NCBI GenBank assembly: GCA_030626045.1
Contig: DAOUPS010000051.1
Location: 1 to 6,403, forward strand
From: a bacterium
GTDB taxonomy: Bacteria; Patescibacteriota; Minisyncoccia; Moranbacterales; DUUL01
Reading direction: 5' to 3'
DNA: 6,403 nt
Made by a program: the position numbers and the translations under genes. Under the pieces are notes generated by a model. That model had not been told where the DNA came from, did no database searches, and saw only the letters and a program-made list of their open reading frames with translations. The first letter of the stretch is position 1; each line of letters starts with the position of its first letter. Shown in pieces: positions 5,079 through 6,403 of the stretch.

Positions 5079-5957
5079 ATGCATGCAGTTGACTGCAAAG
5101 CTCTTGCGGAAAAAATTACAGATGAAATTCACAATGAAACTAAATCAATGGACAGGAAACCTGTCTTGGCAATGTTCTTGGTTGGAAAAGATCCTTCCAG
5201 CGAGATATACATTCATAAAAAAGAAGAGCAGTGTATTCGAGCGGGGATTGAATCAAGAAAGATCATTCTTTCAGAGAACATAACTCACCGGAATTTGCTT
5301 GCCGAAATTGATAAGCTAAATGGCAACGCGGATATTGACGCCATTCTGATCCAGCTTCCCTTGCCAAAACAAATTATTGAGCGGGAAGCTCTTGAGAGAA
5401 TTGATCCCGGAAAAGATGTTGATTGTTTGCATCCGCTGAATTTTGGCCTATTTTGCGAATATGGAAGCGAAGAAGCGAGAGTAATTCCGGTTACCGCTCT
5501 GGCTGTAATGAAAATACTCAAAGAATGCGATGCCGCTATTAAAGGACAAGACGTTGTTGTAGTCGGAAGCTCCAATATTGCCGGTAAGCCAATCGCGCTT
5601 ATGCTTGTTGAAAAAGGAGCGACGGTGACAATATGCCATGATAAAACAAAGGACCTTAAAAGGTATACTCGTAAGGCTGATATTCTTGTGGTGGCAGCCG
5701 GTAAAAAACATCTTGTAACGAAAAATATGGTAAAGTACGGAGCTATAGTTATTGATGTTGGTATTAATCGAGAAAATGGTATAATGCGCGGAGATGTTGA
5801 TTTTGACAATGTATCGGAAGTCGCATCGTACGTTACACCGGTTCCGGGAGGCGTTGGACCGATAACTGTGGCAACACTCTTGGAAAATGTTTTGCGATTG
5901 TCTTATAGAAAGCAATCTAACGGGATCGTTCCCAAACCAGATATCGAAATAATTTGA
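5079..5957 (+). CDS. folD: FolD: methylenetetrahydrofolate dehydrogenase / methenyltetrahydrofolate cyclohydrolase
   Basis: A 292-residue bifunctional enzyme that oxidises 5,10-methylene-THF to methenyl-THF and hydrolyses it to 10-formyl-THF, using the product of GlyA. Catalytic residues of the family are retained: Y44-x3-K48 (Y50/K54-type lysine), Q92 in ILIQLPLP, and D115 in KDVD. The Rossmann domain carries VVVVGSSNIAGKP (159-171), ATVTICHDKT (181-190) and the C-terminal PVPGGVGPITVATLLEN signature. Several usual residues differ: DVDG is DVDC (C116), the P-C-T-P-x-G motif reads PVTALA (137-142), and the NADP-binding Arg and Ser positions are S164 and D188. The start gives the normal short N-terminus. 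It is followed 5 bp later by the fusion-protein gene. Family assignment is firm, and cofactor choice is discussed in the findings. Confidence 0.95.
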   Translation: MHAVDCKALAEKITDEIHNETKSMDRKPVLAMFLVGKDPSSEIYIHKKEEQCIRAGIESRKIILSENITHRNLLAEIDKLNGNADIDAILIQLPLPKQIIEREALERIDPGKDVDCLHPLNFGLFCEYGSEEARVIPVTALAVMKILKECDAAIKGQDVVVVGSSNIAGKPIALMLVEKGATVTICHDKTKDLKRYTRKADILVVAAGKKHLVTKNMVKYGAIVIDVGINRENGIMRGDVDFDNVSEVASYVTPVPGGVGPITVATLLENVLRLSYRKQSNGIVPKPDIEII

Positions 5958-5962
5958 CAAGT

Positions 5963-6403
5963 ATGGCAAAAAGTAAAAAAATTATACTTTGGTCATTACT
6001 GGCGATAATTGTTATTGTAATAATTGTTGCAGTTTTGAATCGTGGAAAAGAAAAGGAAGAATATATAACGGAAATTGTTCAAAAAAATGACATTTTTCGA
6101 ACAATTTCAGTTACGGGTGAAGTAACGCCGGAAAAACAAGCGGACTTGGCTTTTGAAACCGGAGGAAAGATCAGATCAATTGAGGTTGAAGTGGGCGATG
6201 AGGTAGAAAAAGGGCAGGTTGTGGCTACGATTGGCGATGGTATTGTCAGATCACAACTTTGGGGTGCACGGATAGCACTGGATATACAGCAGAAAAATTT
6301 GGATCTTAGCCGGAGAAAATGGGATGATCTGAAACCGGAAGAAAGAGCGGCTAAAAAACTGGCGGTGGATCAAGCACGCGCCGGCGTTCAAACTGCCAGA
6401 GAG
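5963..6403 (+). CDS. HlyD/MacA-type membrane fusion protein, N-terminal part
   Basis: The first 147 codons of a gene cut by the right edge. An N-terminal basic start (MAKSKK) and one transmembrane helix (7-25) anchor it in the membrane. Residues about 47-92 are the first half of a biotinyl-lipoyl-like domain, with VTGEV (50-54), GKIRSIEVEVGDEVEKGQ (68-85) and VVATIGD. From about 97 on, a charged, alpha-helical stretch (QLWGARIALDIQQKNLDL and beyond) is the start of the coiled-coil hairpin. This is the usual order of periplasmic or extracytoplasmic adaptors of MacAB-like ABC exporters and RND pumps. In a single-membrane CPR cell the MacB-type ABC partner is the more likely one. It starts 5 bp after folD, perhaps in the same transcript, though its function appears unrelated. 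Confidence 0.88.
   Translation, partial: MAKSKKIILWSLLAIIVIVIIVAVLNRGKEKEEYITEIVQKNDIFRTISVTGEVTPEKQADLAFETGGKIRSIEVEVGDEVEKGQVVATIGDGIVRSQLWGARIALDIQQKNLDLSRRKWDDLKPEERAAKKLAVDQARAGVQTARE

Noticed and set aside
5084..5097. TGCAGT-TG-ACTGCA dyad at the folD start
   Set aside because: Six-base arms with a two-base centre inside the coding sequence; likely chance.
5285..5969. Long antisense ORFs over folD, and similar antisense ORFs over glyA
   Set aside because: The sense frames encode well-conserved enzymes; the antisense products have no family features and are typical shadows.

Overview
The window looks like part of a small, AT-rich bacterial chromosome, most likely from the Candidate Phyla Radiation (Patescibacteria, perhaps a Parcubacteria-type lineage). 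This is an inference from several features: a short YidC without the large periplasmic domain, a short KhpB/Jag without the N-terminal Jag domain, tightly packed genes, no recognisable Shine-Dalgarno sequence in front of the starts I examined, and a DivIC/FtsB-type protein with an aromatic-rich tail. No rRNA or other phylogenetic marker is present to settle the taxonomy.

Layout. All genes left of about 2240 are on the minus strand and all genes right of about 2670 are on the plus strand, so the two blocks diverge. The left block is the classic rpmH-rnpA-yidC-khpB (jag) cluster: ribosomal protein L34, the RNase P protein, the YidC/Oxa1 membrane insertase and an RNA-binding KH-R3H protein. It is followed by the 5' end of a polysaccharide flippase gene that runs off the left edge. 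The right block holds a 36-residue membrane peptide, a DivIC/FtsB-like division protein, serine hydroxymethyltransferase (glyA), a four-helix membrane protein of unknown function, the bifunctional folate enzyme folD, and the start of an HlyD/MacA-type membrane fusion protein cut by the right edge.

How the genes fit together. The left block serves translation, tRNA 5' processing and membrane protein insertion. GlyA makes 5,10-methylene-tetrahydrofolate from serine, and FolD converts it to the methenyl and 10-formyl forms, so the right block contains a short one-carbon pathway. FolD carries substitutions at the two positions that bind the NADP 2'-phosphate in characterised relatives, which suggests NAD use.

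The most unusual content lies outside the genes. Two 108-bp, GC-rich, strongly folding repeats (2555..2662 and 3224..3331) are about 95% identical and sit directly upstream of start codons. A third, divergent element of about 167 bp (2248..2414), with similar terminal inverted repeats, forms the leader and probable promoter region of rpmH. Further isolated tip-like motifs lie at 298..306 and 2238..2246. Together they look like a family of short terminal-inverted-repeat elements (MITE-like or structured leader elements) that I do not recognise. The divergent 436-bp gap between rpmH and the 36-residue ORF also has weak features compatible with a replication origin, but the evidence is thin.
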